Below are positions 1-12,089 of a stretch of 64,000 nt of DNA, piece after piece. This DNA is from Heracleum sosnowskyi (lineage: Eukaryota; Streptophyta; Magnoliopsida; Apiales; Apiaceae), in NCBI GenBank assembly GCA_030848705.1, contig JAUIZM010000025.1, positions 186,001 through 250,000 of the forward strand. The letters run 5' to 3'. The translations under genes were made by a program, and so were the position numbers. How positions within the stretch are numbered: the first letter of the stretch is position 1; each line of letters opens with the position of its first letter. The notes beneath the pieces are model-generated. The model ran no database searches, had not been told where the DNA came from, and saw only the letters and a program-made list of their open reading frames with translations.

Positions 1-2520
1 GCGTCCCCTGGTATCTGCACCGATTCAGGCACGGACAACTCCAAATGAAGTTTTCTGTAATTCTATAAACCGATAGGGTCAAACTACGAGAAAATATCCA
101 CAAAATGGCCTGCTTCAATTTTTCCCCATTTTCCTTGTATAGCTCCCTTTAGAGGTAAACGTAATCGGGCGTCCCCTGGTATCTGCTCCGATTCAGGCAC
201 GGACAGCTTCAAATGAAGTTTTCTGCAATTCTAAAAACCCATAGGGTCAAACTACGAGAAAATATCCACAAAATGGCCCGCTTCAAATTTTCTCCATTTT
301 CCTTGTATAGCTCCCTTTAGAGGTAAACGTAATCGGGCGTCCCCTGGTATCTGCTCCGATTCAGGCACGGACAGCTCCAAATGAAGTTTTCTGTAATTCT
401 ATAAACCCATAGGGTCAAACTACGAGAAAATATCCACAAAATGGTTCGCTTCAATTTTTTCCCATTTTCCATTTATAGCTCCCTTTATAGGTAAACATAA
501 TCGGGCGTCCCCTGGTATGTTCTCCGATTCAGGCAGAGATAGCTTCAAATGAAGTTTTCTGCAATTCTATAAACCCATAGGGTCAAACTACGAGAAAATA
601 TCCACAAAATGGCCCGCTTCAATTTTTCCCCATTTTCCTTGTATAGCTCCCTTTAGAGGTAAACGTAATCGGGCGTCCCCTGGTATCTGCTCCGATTCAG
701 GCACGGACAGCTCCAAATGAAGTTTTCTGTAATTCTATAAACCCATAGGGTCAAACTACGAGAAAATATCCACAAAATGGCCCGCTTCAATTTTTCCCCA
801 TTTTCCTTGTATAGCTCCCTTTAGAGGTAAACGTAATCGGGCGTCCCCTGGTATCTGCACCGATTCAGGCACGGACAACTCCAAATGAAGTTTTCTGTAA
901 TTCTATAAACCCATAGGGTCAAACTACGAGAAAATATCCACAAAATGGTCTGCTTCAATTTTTCCCCATTTTCCTTGTATAGCTCCCTTTAGAGGTAAAC
1001 GTAATCGGGCGTCCCCTGGTATCTGCTTCGATTCTGGCACGGATAGCTTCAAATGAAGTTTTCTGCAATTCTAAAAACCCATAGGGTCAAACTACGAGAA
1101 AATATCCACAAAATGGCCCGCTTCAAATTTTCCCCATTTTCCTTGTATAGCTCCCTTTAGAGGTAAATGTAATCGGGCGTCCCCTGGTATCTGCTCCGAT
1201 TCAGGCACGGACAGCTCCAAATGAAGTTTTCTGTAATTCTATAAACCCATAGGGTCAAACTACGAGAAAATATCCACAAAATGGTTCGCTTCAATTTTTC
1301 CCCATTTTCCATGTATAGCTCCCTTTATAGGTAAACATAATCGGGCGTCCCCTGGTATGTTCTCCGATTCAGGCACAGATAGCTTCAAATGAAGTTTTCT
1401 GCAATTCTATAAACCCATAGGGTCAAACTACGAGAAAATATCCACAAAATGGCCCGCTTCAATTTTTCCCCATTTTCCTTGTATAGCTCCCTTTAGAGGT
1501 AAACGTAATCGGGCGTCCCCTGGTATCTGCTCCGATTCAGGCACGGACAGCTCCAAATGAAGTTTTCTGTAATTCTATAAACCCATAGGGTCAAACTACG
1601 AGAAAATATCCACAAAATGGCCCGCTTCAATTTTTCCCCATTTTCCTTGTATAGCTCCCTTTAGAGGTAAACGTAATCGGGCGTCCCCTGGTATCTGCAC
1701 CGATTCAGGCACGGACAACTCCAAATGAAGTTTTCTGTAATTCTATAAACCGATAGGGTCAAACTACGAGAAAATATCCACAAAATGGCCTGCTTCAATT
1801 TTTCCCCATTTTCCTTGCATAGCTCCCTTTAGAGGTAAACGTAATCGGGCGTCCCCTGGTATCTGCTCCGATTCAGGCACGGACAGCTTCAAATGAAGTT
1901 TTCTGCAATTCTAAAAACCCATAGGGTCAAACTACGAGAAAATATCCACAAAATGGCCCGCTTCAAATTTTCTCCATTTTCCTTGTATAGCTCCCTTTAG
2001 AGGTAAACGTAATCGGGCGTCCCCTGGTATCTGCTCCGATTCAGGCACGGACAGCTCCAAATGAAGTTTTCTGTAATTCTATAAACCCATAGGGTCAAAC
2101 TACGAGAAAATATCCACAAAATGGTTCGCTTCAATTTTTTCCCATTTTCCATTTATAGCTCCCTTTATAGGTAAACATAATCGGGCGTCCCCTGGTATGT
2201 TCTCCGATTCAGGCAGAGATAGCTTCAAATGAAGTTTTCTGCAATTCTATAAACCCATAGGGTCAAACTACGAGAAAATATCCACAAAATGGCCCGCTTC
2301 AATTTTTCCCCATTTTCCTTGTATAGCTCCCTTTAGAGGTAAACGTAATCGGGCGTCCCCTGGTATCTGCTCCGATTCAGGCACGGACAGCTCCAAATGA
2401 AGTTTTCTGTAATTCTATAAACCCATAGGGTCAAACTACGAGAAAATATCCACAAAATGGCCCGCTTCAATTTTTCCCCATTTTCCTTGTATAGCTCCCT
2501 TTAGAGGTAAACGTAATCGG
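1..2520 (+). repeat. 5-mer HOR (840 bp), three units forming a 10-mer pattern
   Basis: Units are 1-840, 841-1680 and 1681-2520. Each has the monomer order: (1) T19A type with G38A; (2) T66A/T119A type; (3) type with T135A, G152T and G161A; (4) type reading GTATGTTCTCC at its start; (5) consensus type. Units one and three are nearly identical, sharing for example CCGATAGGG in the first monomer and TTTCTCC in the second, while unit two differs (CCCATAGGG and TTCGATTCTGG). The pattern is therefore 5-mers nested in a 1680-bp 10-mer. The array continues left of the window, so the copy number is a minimum. One further consensus-like monomer with G33A follows at 2521-2688. Confidence 0.88.
673..840 (+). 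repeat. Reference (consensus-like) 168-bp monomer
   Basis: This copy carries the majority base at essentially every site and serves as the coordinate frame. Landmarks are: GCGTCCCC at 1-8; CpGs at 2, 21, 32, 87, 111, 160 and 166; a subtype-variable patch at 32-41; TATAAA at 64-69; a short inverted repeat ACCC-ATA-GGGT at 69-79; A-tracts at 91-94 and 102-105; T-tracts at 51-54, 119-123 and 129-132; and a pyrimidine-rich stretch at 113-150. Diagnostic substitutions include T19A, G33A, A37T, G38A/C/T, C41T, C58T, T66A, A86T, C87T, A94C, C98T, C110T, C111T, T119A, T135A, C146A, A151T, G152T and G161A. No coding or RNA-gene signal is seen. Strand is arbitrary, given as the written strand. Confidence 0.9.
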
Positions 2521-2688
2521 GCGTCCCCTGGTATCTGCTCCGATTCAGGCACAGACAGCTTCAAATGAAGTTTTCTGCAATTCTATAAACCCATAGGGTC
2601 AAACTACGAGAAAATATCCACAAAATGGCCCGCTTCAATTTTTCCCCATTTTTCTTGTATAGCTCCCTTTAGAGGTAAACGTAATCGG

Positions 2689-5038
2689 GCGTCCCCTGGT
2701 ATCTGCTCCGATTCAGGCACGGACAGCTCCAAATGAAGTTTTCTGTAATTCTATAAACCCATAGGGTCAAACTACGAGAAAATATCCACAAAATGGCCCG
2801 CTTCAATTTTCCCCATTTTCCTTGTATAGCTCCCTTTAGAGGTAAACGTAATCGGGCGTCCCCTGGTATCTGCACCGATTCAGGCACGGGCAACTCCAAA
2901 TGAAGTTTTCTGTAATTCTATAAACCCATAGGGTCAAACTACGAGAAAATATCCACAAAATGGTCTGCTTCAATTTTTCCCCATTTTCCTTGTATAGCTC
3001 CCTTTAGAGGTAAACGTAATCGGGCGTCCCCTGGTATCTGCTCCGATTGAGGCACGGACAACTTCAAATGAAGTTTTCTGCAATTCTAAAAACCCATAGG
3101 GTCAAACTACGAGAAAATATCCACAAAATGGCCCGCTTCAAATTTTCCCCATTTTCCTTGTATAGCTCCCTTTAGAGGTAAATGTAATCGGGCGTCCCCT
3201 GGTATCTGCTCCGATTCAGGCACGGACAGCTCCAAATGAAGTTTTCTGTAATTCTATAAACCCATAGGGTCAAACTACGAGAAAATATCCACAAAATGGT
3301 TCGCTTCAATTTTTCCCCATTTTCCATGTATAGCTCCCTTTATAGGTAAACATAATCGGGCGTCCCCTGGTATGTTCTCCGATTCAGGCACAGATAGCTT
3401 CAAATGAAGTTTTCTGCAATTCTATAAACCCATAGGGTCAAACTACGAGAAAATATCCACAAAATGGCCCGCTTCAATTTTTCCCCATTTTCCTTGTATA
3501 GCTCCCTTTAGAGGTAAACGTAATCGGGCGTCCCCTGGTATCTGCTCCGATTCAGGCACGGACAGCTCCAAATGAAGTTTTCTGTAATTCTATAAACCCA
3601 TAGGGTCAAACTACGAGAAAATATCCACAAAATGGCCCGCTTCAATTTTTCCCCATTTTCCTTGTATAGCTCCCTTTAGAGGTAAACGTAATCGGGCGTC
3701 CCCTGGTATCTGCACCGATTCAAGCACGGACAACTCCAAATGAAGTTTTCTGTAATTCTATAAACCCATAGGGTCAAACTACGAGAAAATATCCACAAAA
3801 TGGCCTGCTTCAATTTTTCCCCATTTTCCTTGTATAGCTCCCTTTAGAGGTAAACGTAATCGGGCGTCCCCTGGTATCTGCTCCGATTCAGGCACGGACA
3901 GCTCCAAATGAAGTTTTCTGTAATTCTATAAACCCATAGGGTCAAACTACGAGAAAATATCCACAAAATGGCCCGCTTCAATTTTCCCCATTTTCCTTGT
4001 ATAGCTCCCTTTAGAGGTAAACGTAATCGGGCGTCCCCTGGTATCTGCACCGATTCAGGCACGGACAACTCCAAATGAAGTTTTCTGTAATTCTATAAAC
4101 CCATAGGGTCAAACTACGAGAAAATATCCACAAAATGGTCTGCTTCAATTTTTCCCCATTTTCCTTGTATAGCTCCCTTTAGAGGTAAACGTAATCGGGC
4201 GTCCCCTGGTATCTGCTCCGATTGAGGCACGGACAACTTCAAATGAAGTTTTCTGCAATTCTAAAAACCCATAGGGTCAAACTACGAGAAAATATCCACA
4301 AAATGGCCCGCTTCAAATTTTCCCCATTTTCCTTGTATAGCTCCCTTTAGAGGTAAATGTAATCGGGCGTCCCCTGGTATCTGCTCCGATTCAGGCACGG
4401 ACAGCTCCAAATGAAGTTTTCTGTAATTCTATAAACCCATAGGGTCAAACTACGAGAAAATATCCACAAAATGGTTCGCTTCAATTTTTCCCCATTTTCC
4501 ATGTATAGCTCCCTTTATAGGTAAACATAATCGGGCGTCCCCTGGTATGTTCTCCGATTCAGGCACAGATAGCTTCAAATGAAGTTTTCTGCAATTCTAT
4601 AAACCCATAGGGTCAAACTACGAGAAAATATCCACAAAATGGCCCGCTTCAATTTTTCCCCATTTTCCTTGTATAGCTCCCTTTAGAGGTAAACGTAATC
4701 TGGCGTCCCCTGGTATCTGCTCCGATTCAGGCACGGACAGCTCCAAATGAAGTTTTCTGTAATTCTATAAACCCATAGGGTCAAACTACGAGAAAATATC
4801 CACAAAATGGCCCGCTTCAATTTTTCCCCATTTTCCTTGTATAGCTCCCTTTAGAGGTAAACGTAATCGGGCGTCCCCTGGTATCTGCACCGATTCAGGC
4901 ACGGACAACTCCAAATGAAGTTTTCTGTAATTCTATAAACCCATAGGGTCAAACTACGAGAAAATATCCACAAAATGGCCTGCTTCAATTTTTCCCCATT
5001 TTCCTTGTATAGCTCCCTTTAGAGGTAAACGTAATCGG
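2689..5038 (+). repeat. Tandem 7-mer HOR, two copies of 1175 bp
   Basis: Copies are 2689-3863 and 3864-5038. Each is a 167-bp monomer followed by six 168-bp monomers, giving 1175 bp. The order after the short monomer matches the 5-mer of the upstream block plus one extra T19A monomer, so the 7-mer appears to be the 5-mer expanded by two monomers. Shared private changes support a recent duplication, for example GATTGAGG in the third monomer (starts 3024 and 4199). The copies differ at a few sites, including CAAGCACGG near 3721 only in copy one and a TCTGGCG near 4700 only in copy two. Confidence 0.87.
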
Positions 5039-6550
5039 GCGTCCCCTGGTATCTGCTCCGATTCAGGCACGGACAGCTTCAAATGAAGTTTTCTGCAATT
5101 CTAAAAACCCATAGGGTCAAACTACGAGAAAATATCCACAAAATGGCCCGCTTCAAATTTTCCCCATTTTCCTTGTATAGCTCCCTTTATAGGTAAACGT
5201 AATCGGGCGTCCCCTGGTATCTGCTCCGATTCAGGCACGGACACCTCCAAATGAAGTTTTCTGTAATTCTATAAACCCATAGGGTCAAACTACGAGAAAA
5301 TATCCACAAAATGGCTCGCTTCAATTTTTCCCCATTTTCCATGTATAGCTCCCTTTATAGGTAAACATAATCGGGCGTCCCCTGGTATCTGCTCCGATTC
5401 AGGCACGGACAGCTTCAAATGAAGTTTTCTGCAATTCTATAAACCCATAGGGTCAAACTACGAGAAAATATCCACAAAATGGCCCGCTTCAATTTTTCCC
5501 CATTTTCCTTGTATAGCTCCCTTTAGAGGTAAACGTAATCGGGCGTCCCCTGATATCTGCTCCGATTCAGGCACAGACAGCTTCAAATGAAGTTTTCTGC
5601 AATTCTATAAACCCATAGGGTCAAACTACGAGAAAATATCCACAAAATGGCCCGCTTCAAATTTTCCCCATTTTCCTTGTATAGCTCCCTTTAGAGTTAA
5701 ACGTAATCAGGCGTCCCCTGGTATCTGCTCCGATTCAGGCACGGACAACTTCAAATGAAGTTTTCTGCAATTCTAAAAACCCATAGGGTCAAACTACGAG
5801 AAAATATCCACAAAATGGCCCGCTTCAAATTTTCCCCATTTTCCTTGTATAGCTCCCTTTATAGGTAAACGTAATCGGGCGTCCCCTGGTATCTGCTCCG
5901 ATTCAGGCACGGACACCTCCAAATGAAGTTTTCTGCAATTCTATAAACCCATAGGGTCAAACTACGAGAAAATATCCACAAAATGGCTCGTTTCAATTTT
6001 TCCCCATTTTCCATGTATAGCTCCCTTTATAGGTAAACATAATCGGGCGTCCCCTGGTATCTGCTCCGATTCAGGCACGGACAGCTTCAAATGAAGTTTT
6101 CTGCAATTCTATAAACCCATAGGGTCAAACTACGAGAAAATATCCACAAAATGGCCCGCTTCAATTTTTCCCCATTTTCCTTGTATAGCTCCCTTTAGAG
6201 GTAAACGTAATCGGGTGTCCCCTGGTATCTGCTCCGATTCAGGCACAGACAGCTTCAAATGAAGTTTTCTGCAATTCTATAAACCCATAGGGTCAAACTA
6301 CGAGAAAATATCCACAAAATGGCCCGCTTCAATTTTTCCCCATTTTCCTTGTATAGCTCCCTTTAGAGGTAAACGTAATCGGGCGTCCCCTGGTATCTGC
6401 TCCGATTCAGGCACAGACTGCTCCAAATGAAGTTTTCTGTAATTCTATAAACCCATAGGGTCAAACTACGAGAAACTATCCACAAAATGGCCCGCTTCAA
6501 TTTTTCCCCATTTTCCTTGTATAGCTCCCTTTTGAGGTAAACGTAATCGG
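5039..6550 (+). repeat. Mixed monomers with first copy of the recurring cassette
   Basis: Nine monomers show no local tandem HOR. From 5711 the order is: G38A/T66A/T119A; G38C with CTCGTTTC; C41T; C2T with G33A; A37T/A94C/A151T. The opening pair and its followers recur at 19644, 27538, 31738, 35770, 43330, 47697, 51056 and 54415 with small variations. Two private changes occur near the start of the block (GAGTTAAAC near 5695 and ATCAGGCG near 5706). No gene is seen. Confidence 0.8.
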
Positions 6551-6718
6551 GCGTCCCCTGGTATCTGCTCCGATTCAGGCACGGACAGCTCCAAATGAAG
6601 TTTTCTGTAATTCTATAAACCCATAGGGTCAAACTATGAGAAAATATTCACAAAATGGCCCGCTTCAATTTTTCCCCATTTTCCTTGTATAGCTCCCTTT
6701 AGAGGTAAACGTAATCGG
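5711..6718 (+). repeat. Recurring multi-monomer cassette, first of nine locations
   Basis: Six monomers in fixed order: G38A/T66A/T119A; G38C with C58 and CTCGTTTC; C41T; G33A (often with C2T); A37T/A94C/A151T; C87T/C98T. The leading pair also starts at 19644, 27538, 31738, 35770, 43330, 47697, 51056 and 54415, usually with the same followers. Some locations are truncated or diverted, as at 35770 and 43330. CTCGTTTC occurs once more, in the hybrid at 23002. Confidence 0.78.
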
Positions 6719-8900
6719 GCGTCCCCTGGTATCTGCTCCGATTCAGGCAAAGACAGCTTCAAATGAAGTTTTCTACAATTCTATAAACCCATAGGGTCAA
6801 ACTACGAGAAAATATCCACAAAATGGCCCGCTTCAATTTTTCCCCATTTTCCTTGTATAGCTCCCTTTAGAGGTAAACGTAATCGGGCGTCCCCTGGTAT
6901 CTGCTCCGATTCAGGCACGGACAGCTCCAAATGAAGTTTTCTGTAATTCTATAAACCCATAGGGTCAAACTACGAGAAAATATCCACAAAATGGCCCGCT
7001 TCAAATTTCCCCATTTTCCTTGTATAGCTCCCTTTAGAGGTAAACGTAATCGGGCGTCCCCTGGTATCTGCACCGATTCAGGCACGGACAACTCCAAATG
7101 AAGTTTTCTGTAATTCTATAAACCCATAGGGTCAAACTACGAGAAAATATCCACAAAATGGCCTGCTTCAATTTTTCCCCATTTTCCTTGTATAGCTCCC
7201 TTTAGAGGTAAATATAATCGGGCGTCCCCTTGTATCTGCTCCGATTCAGGCACGGACAACTCCAAATGAAGTTTTCTGTAATTCTATAAACCCATAGGGT
7301 CAAACTACGAGAAAATATCCACAAAATGGCATGCTTCAATTTTTCCCCATTTTCCTTGTATAGCTCCCTTTTGAGGTAAACGTAATCGGGCGTCCCCTGG
7401 TATCTGCTCCGATTCAGGCACGGACAGCTCCAAATGAAGTTTTCTGTAATTCTATAAACCCATAGGGTCAAACTATGAGAAAATATTCACAAAATGGCCC
7501 GCTTCAATTTTTCCCCATTTTCCTTGTATAGCTCCCTTTAGAGGTAAACGTAATCGGGCGTCCCCTGGTATCTGCTCCAATTCAGGCAAAGACAGCTTCA
7601 AATGTAGTTTTCTGCAATTCTATAAACCCATAGGGTCAAACTACGAGAAAATATCCACAAAATGGCCCGCTTCAATTTTTCCCCATTTTCCTTGTATAGC
7701 TCCCTTTAGAGGTAAACGTAATCGGGCGTCCCCTGGTATCTGCTCCGATTCAGGCACGGACAGCTCCAAATGAAGTTTTCTGTAATTCTATAAACCCATA
7801 GGGTCAAACTATGAGAAAATATTCACAAAATGGCCCGCTTCAATTTTTCCCCATTTTCCTTGTATAGCTCCCTTTAGAGGTAAACGTAATCGGGCGTCCC
7901 CTGGTATCTGCTCCGATTCAGGCAAAGACAGCTTCAAATGAAGTTTTCTACAATTCTATAAACCCATAGGGTCAAACTACGAGAAAATATCCACAAAATG
8001 GCCCGCTTCAATTTTTCCCCATTTTCCTTGTATAGCTCCCTTTAGAGGTAAACGTAATCGGGCGTCCCCTGGTATCTGCTCCGATTCAGGCACGGACAGC
8101 TCCAAATGAAGTTTTCTGTAATTCTATAAACCCATAGGGTCAAACTACGAGAAAATATCCACAAAATGGCCCGCTTCAAATTTCCCCATTTTCCTTGTAT
8201 AGCTCCCTTTAGAGGTAAACGTAATCGGGCGTCCCCTGGTATCTGCACCGATTCAGGCACGGACAACTCCAAATGAAGTTTTCTGTAATTCTATAAACCC
8301 ATAGGGTCAAACTACGAGAAAATATCCACAAAATGGCCTGCTTCAATTTTTCCCCATTTTCCTTGTATAGCTCCCTTTAGAGGTAAATATAATCGGGCGT
8401 CCCCTTGTATCTGCTCCGATTCAGGCACGGACAACTCCAAATGAAGTTTTCTGTAATTCTATAAACCCATAGGGTCAAACTACGAGAAAATATCCACAAA
8501 ATGGCATGCTTCAATTTTTCCCCATTTTCCTTGTATAGCTCCCTTTTGAGGTAAACGTAATCGGGCGTCCCCTGGTATCTGCTCCGATTCAGGCACGGAC
8601 AGCTCCAAATGAAGTTTTCTGTAATTCTATAAACCCATAGGGTCAAACTATGAGAAAATATTCACAAAATGGCCCGCTTCAATTTTTCCCCATTTTCCTT
8701 GTATAGCTCCCTTTAGAGGTAAACGTAATCGGGCGTCCCCTGGTATCTGCTCCAATTCAGGCAAAGACAGCTTCAAATGTAGTTTTCTGCAATTCTATAA
8801 ACCCATAGGGTCAAACTACGAGAAAATATCCACAAAATGGCCCGCTTCAATTTTTCCCCATTTTCCTTGTATAGCTCCCTTTAGAGGTAAACGTAATCGG
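6551..8900 (+). repeat. Second, distinct tandem 7-mer HOR, two copies of 1175 bp
   Basis: Copies are 6551-7725 and 7726-8900. Both contain one 167-bp monomer (6887 and 8062), hence the same 1175-bp length as the earlier 7-mer although the monomer order differs. Rare variants shared at the same offset prove the duplication: TTCTACAATT (6771 and 7946), CCCCTTGTATC in the monomers at 7222 and 8397, GGCATGC, and TCCAATTC with AAATGTAG (about 7578 and 8753). The monomers at 8901 and 9069 resemble the start of a third copy but lack the private TTCTACAATT and then depart. Confidence 0.88.
6887..7053 (+). repeat. Representative of the twenty 167-bp T-tract-deleted monomers
   Basis: The tract at 119-123 has lost one T (usually CAAATTTCCCC). 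Members start at 2689, 3864, 6887, 8062, 9405, 10916, 11587, 12090, 12929, 13936, 15280, 15951, 16790, 17797, 21828, 22835, 45682, 50217, 53576 and 56935. The first two read CAATTTTCCCC without T119A, so at least two deletions, or a deletion followed by conversion, are implied. Most lie between 2.7 and 23 kb. Confidence 0.87.
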
Positions 8901-11900
8901 GCGTCCCCTGGTATCTGCTCCGATTCAGGCACGGACAGCTCCAAATGAAGTTTTCTGTAATTCTATAAACCCATAGGGTCAAACTATGAGAAAATATTCA
9001 CAAAATGGCCCGCTTCAATTTTTCCCCATTTTCCTTGTATAGCTCCCTTTAGAGGTAAACTTAATCGGGCGTCCCCTGGTATCTGCTCCGATTCAGGCAA
9101 AGACAGCTTCAAATGAAGTTTTCTGCAATTCTATAAACCCATAGGGTCAAACTACGAGAAAATATCCACAAAATGGCCCGCTTCAATTTTTCCCCATTTT
9201 CCTTGTATAGCTCCCTTTAGAGGTAAACGTAATCGGGCGTCCCCTGGTATCTGCTCCGATTCAGGCACGGACAGCTCCAAATGAAGTTTTCTGTAATTCT
9301 ATAAACCCATAGGGTCAAACTATGAGAAAATATTCACAAAATGGCCCGCTTCAATTTTTCCCCATTTTCCTTGTATAGCTCCCTTTAGAGGTAAACGTAA
9401 TCGGGCGTCCCCTGGTATCTGCTCCGATTCAGGCACGGACAGCTCCAAATAAAGTTTTCTGTAATTCTATAAACCCATAGGGTCAAACTACGAGAAAATA
9501 TCCACAAAATGGCCCGCTTCAAATTTCCCCATTTTCCTTGTATAGCTCCCTTTAGAGGTAAACGTAATCGGGTGTCCCCTGGTATCTGCTCCGATTCAGG
9601 CACAGACAGCTTCAAATGAAGTTTTCTGCAATTCTATAAACCCATAGGGTCAAACTACGAGAAAATATCCACAAAATGGCCCGCTTCAATTTTTCCCCAT
9701 TTTCCTTGTATAGCTCCCTTTAGAGGTAAACGTAATCGGGCGTCCCCTGGTATCTGCTCCGATTCAGGCACGGACTGCTCCAAATGAGGTTTTCTGTAAT
9801 TCTATAAACCCATAGGGTCAAACTACGAGAAACTATCCACAAAATGGCCCGCTTCAATTTTTCCCCATTTTCCTTGTATAGCTCCCTTTTGAGGTAAACG
9901 TAATCGGGCGTCCCCTGGTATCTGCTCCGATTCAGGCACGGACAGCTCCAAATGAAGTTTTCTGTAATTCTATAAACCCATAGGGTCAAACTATGAGAAA
10001 ATATTCACAAAATGGCCCGCTTCAATTTTTCCCCATTTTCCTTGTATAGCTCCCTTTAGAGGTAAACGTAATCGGGCGTCCCCTGGTATCTGCTCCGATT
10101 CAGGCAAAGACAGCTTCAAATGAAGTTTTCTGCAATTCTATAAACCCATAGGGTCAAACTACGAGAAAATATCCACAAAATGGCCCGCTTCAATTTTTCC
10201 CCATTTTCCTTGTATAGCTCCCTTTAGAGGTAAACGTAATCGGGCGTCCCCTGGTATCTGCTCCGATTCAGGCACGGACAGCTCCAAATGAAGTTTTCTG
10301 TAATTCTATAAACCCATAGGGTCAAACTATGAGAAAATATTCACAAAATGGCCCGCTTCAATTTTTCCCCATTTTCCTTGTATAGCTCCCTTTAGAGGTA
10401 AACGTAATCGGGCGTCCCCTGGTATCTGCTCCGATTCAGGCACGGACAGCTCCAAATGAAGTTTTCTGTAATTCTATAAACCCATAGGGTCAAACTATGA
10501 GAAAATATTCACAAAATGGCCCGCTTCAATTTTTCCCCATTTTCCTTGTATAGCTCCCTTTAGAGGTAAACGTAATCGGGCGTCCCCTGGTATCTGCTCC
10601 GATTCAGGCAAAGACAGCTTCAAATGAAGTTTTCTGCAATTCTATAAACCCATAGGGTCAAACTACGAGAAAATATCCACAAAATGGCCCGCTTCAATTT
10701 TTCCCCATTTTCCTTGTATAGCTCCCTTTAGAGGTAAACGTAATCGGGCGTCCCCTGGTATCTGCTCCGATTCAGGCACGGACAGCTCCAAATGAAGTTT
10801 TCTGTAATTCTATAAACCCATAGGGTCAAACTATGAGAAAATATTCATAAAATGGCCCGCTTCAATTTTTCCCCATTTTCCTTGTATAGCTCCCTTTAGA
10901 GGTAAACGTAATCGGGCGTCCCCTGGTATCTGCTCCGATTCAGGCACGGACAGCTCCAAATGAAGTTTTCTGTAATTCTATAAACCCATAGGGTCAAACT
11001 ACGAGAAAATATCCACAAAATGGCCCGCTTCAAATTTCCCCATTTTCCTTGTATAGCTCCCTTTAGAGGTAAACGTAATCGGGCGTCCCCTGGTATCTGC
11101 TCCGATTCAGGCACGGACTGCTCCAAATGAGGTTTTCTGTAATTCTATAAACCCATAGGGTCAAACTACGAGAAACTATCCACAAAATGGCCCGCTTCAA
11201 TTTTTCCCCATTTTCCTTGTATAGCTCCCTTTTGAGGTAAACGTAATCGGGCGTCCCCTGGTATCTGCTCCGATTCAGGCACGGACTGCTCCAAATGAAG
11301 TTTTCTGTAATTCTATAAACCCATAGGGTCAAACTACGAGAAACTATCCACAAAATGGCCCGCTTCAATTTTTCCCCATTTTCCTTGTATAGCTCCCTTT
11401 AGAGGTAAACGTAATCGGGCGTCCCCTGGTATCTGCTCCGATTCAGGCAAAGACAGCTTCAAATGAAGTTTTCTGCAATTCTATAAACCCATAGGGTCAA
11501 ACTACGAGAAAATATTCACAAAATGGCCCGCTTCAATTTTTCCCCATTTTCCTTGTATAGCTCCCTTTAGAGGTAAACGTAATCGGGCGTCCCCTGGTAT
11601 CTGCTCCGATTCAGGCACGGACAGCTCCAAATGAAGTTTTCTGTAATTCTATAAACCCATAGGGTCAAACTACGAGAAAATATCCACAAAATGGCCCGCT
11701 TCAAATTTCCCCATTTTCCTTGTATAGCTCCCTTTAGAGGTAAACGTAATCGGGCGTCCCCTGGTATCTGCTCCGATTCAGGCACGGACAGCTCCAAATG
11801 AAGTTTTCTGTAATTCTATAAACCCATAGGGTCAAACTATGAGAAAATATTCACAAAATGGCCCGCTTCAATTTTTCCCCATTTTCCTTGTATAGCTCCC

Positions 11901-12089
11901 TTTAGAGGTAAACGTAATCGGGCGTCCCCTGGTATCTGCTCCGATTCAGGCAAAGACAGCTTCAAATGAAGTTTTCTGCAATTCTATAAACCCATAGGGT
12001 CAAACTACGAGAAAATATCCACAAAATGGCCCGCTTCAATTTTTCCCCATTTTCCTTGTATAGCTCCCTTTAGAGGTAAACGTAATCGG
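8901..12089 (+). repeat. Mixed satellite block with alternating monomer types
   Basis: Nineteen monomers are dominated by alternation of two types: C87T/C98T (TATGAG with ATTCAC) and a type reading GGCAAAGAC (C32A/G33A). Interspersed are A37T/A94C/A151T monomers and 167-bp monomers. Two A37T monomers sit next to each other at 11083 and 11251. No perfect HOR period is seen by eye, although local dimers and trimers are evident. No gene or foreign insertion is present. Confidence 0.78.

Noticed and set aside
673..840. Plant telomere-like or telobox motif in AAACCCATAGGGT
   Set aside because: The telobox needs AAACCCTA, and here an A interrupts it (AAACCCATA). There is no tandem TTTAGGG run.
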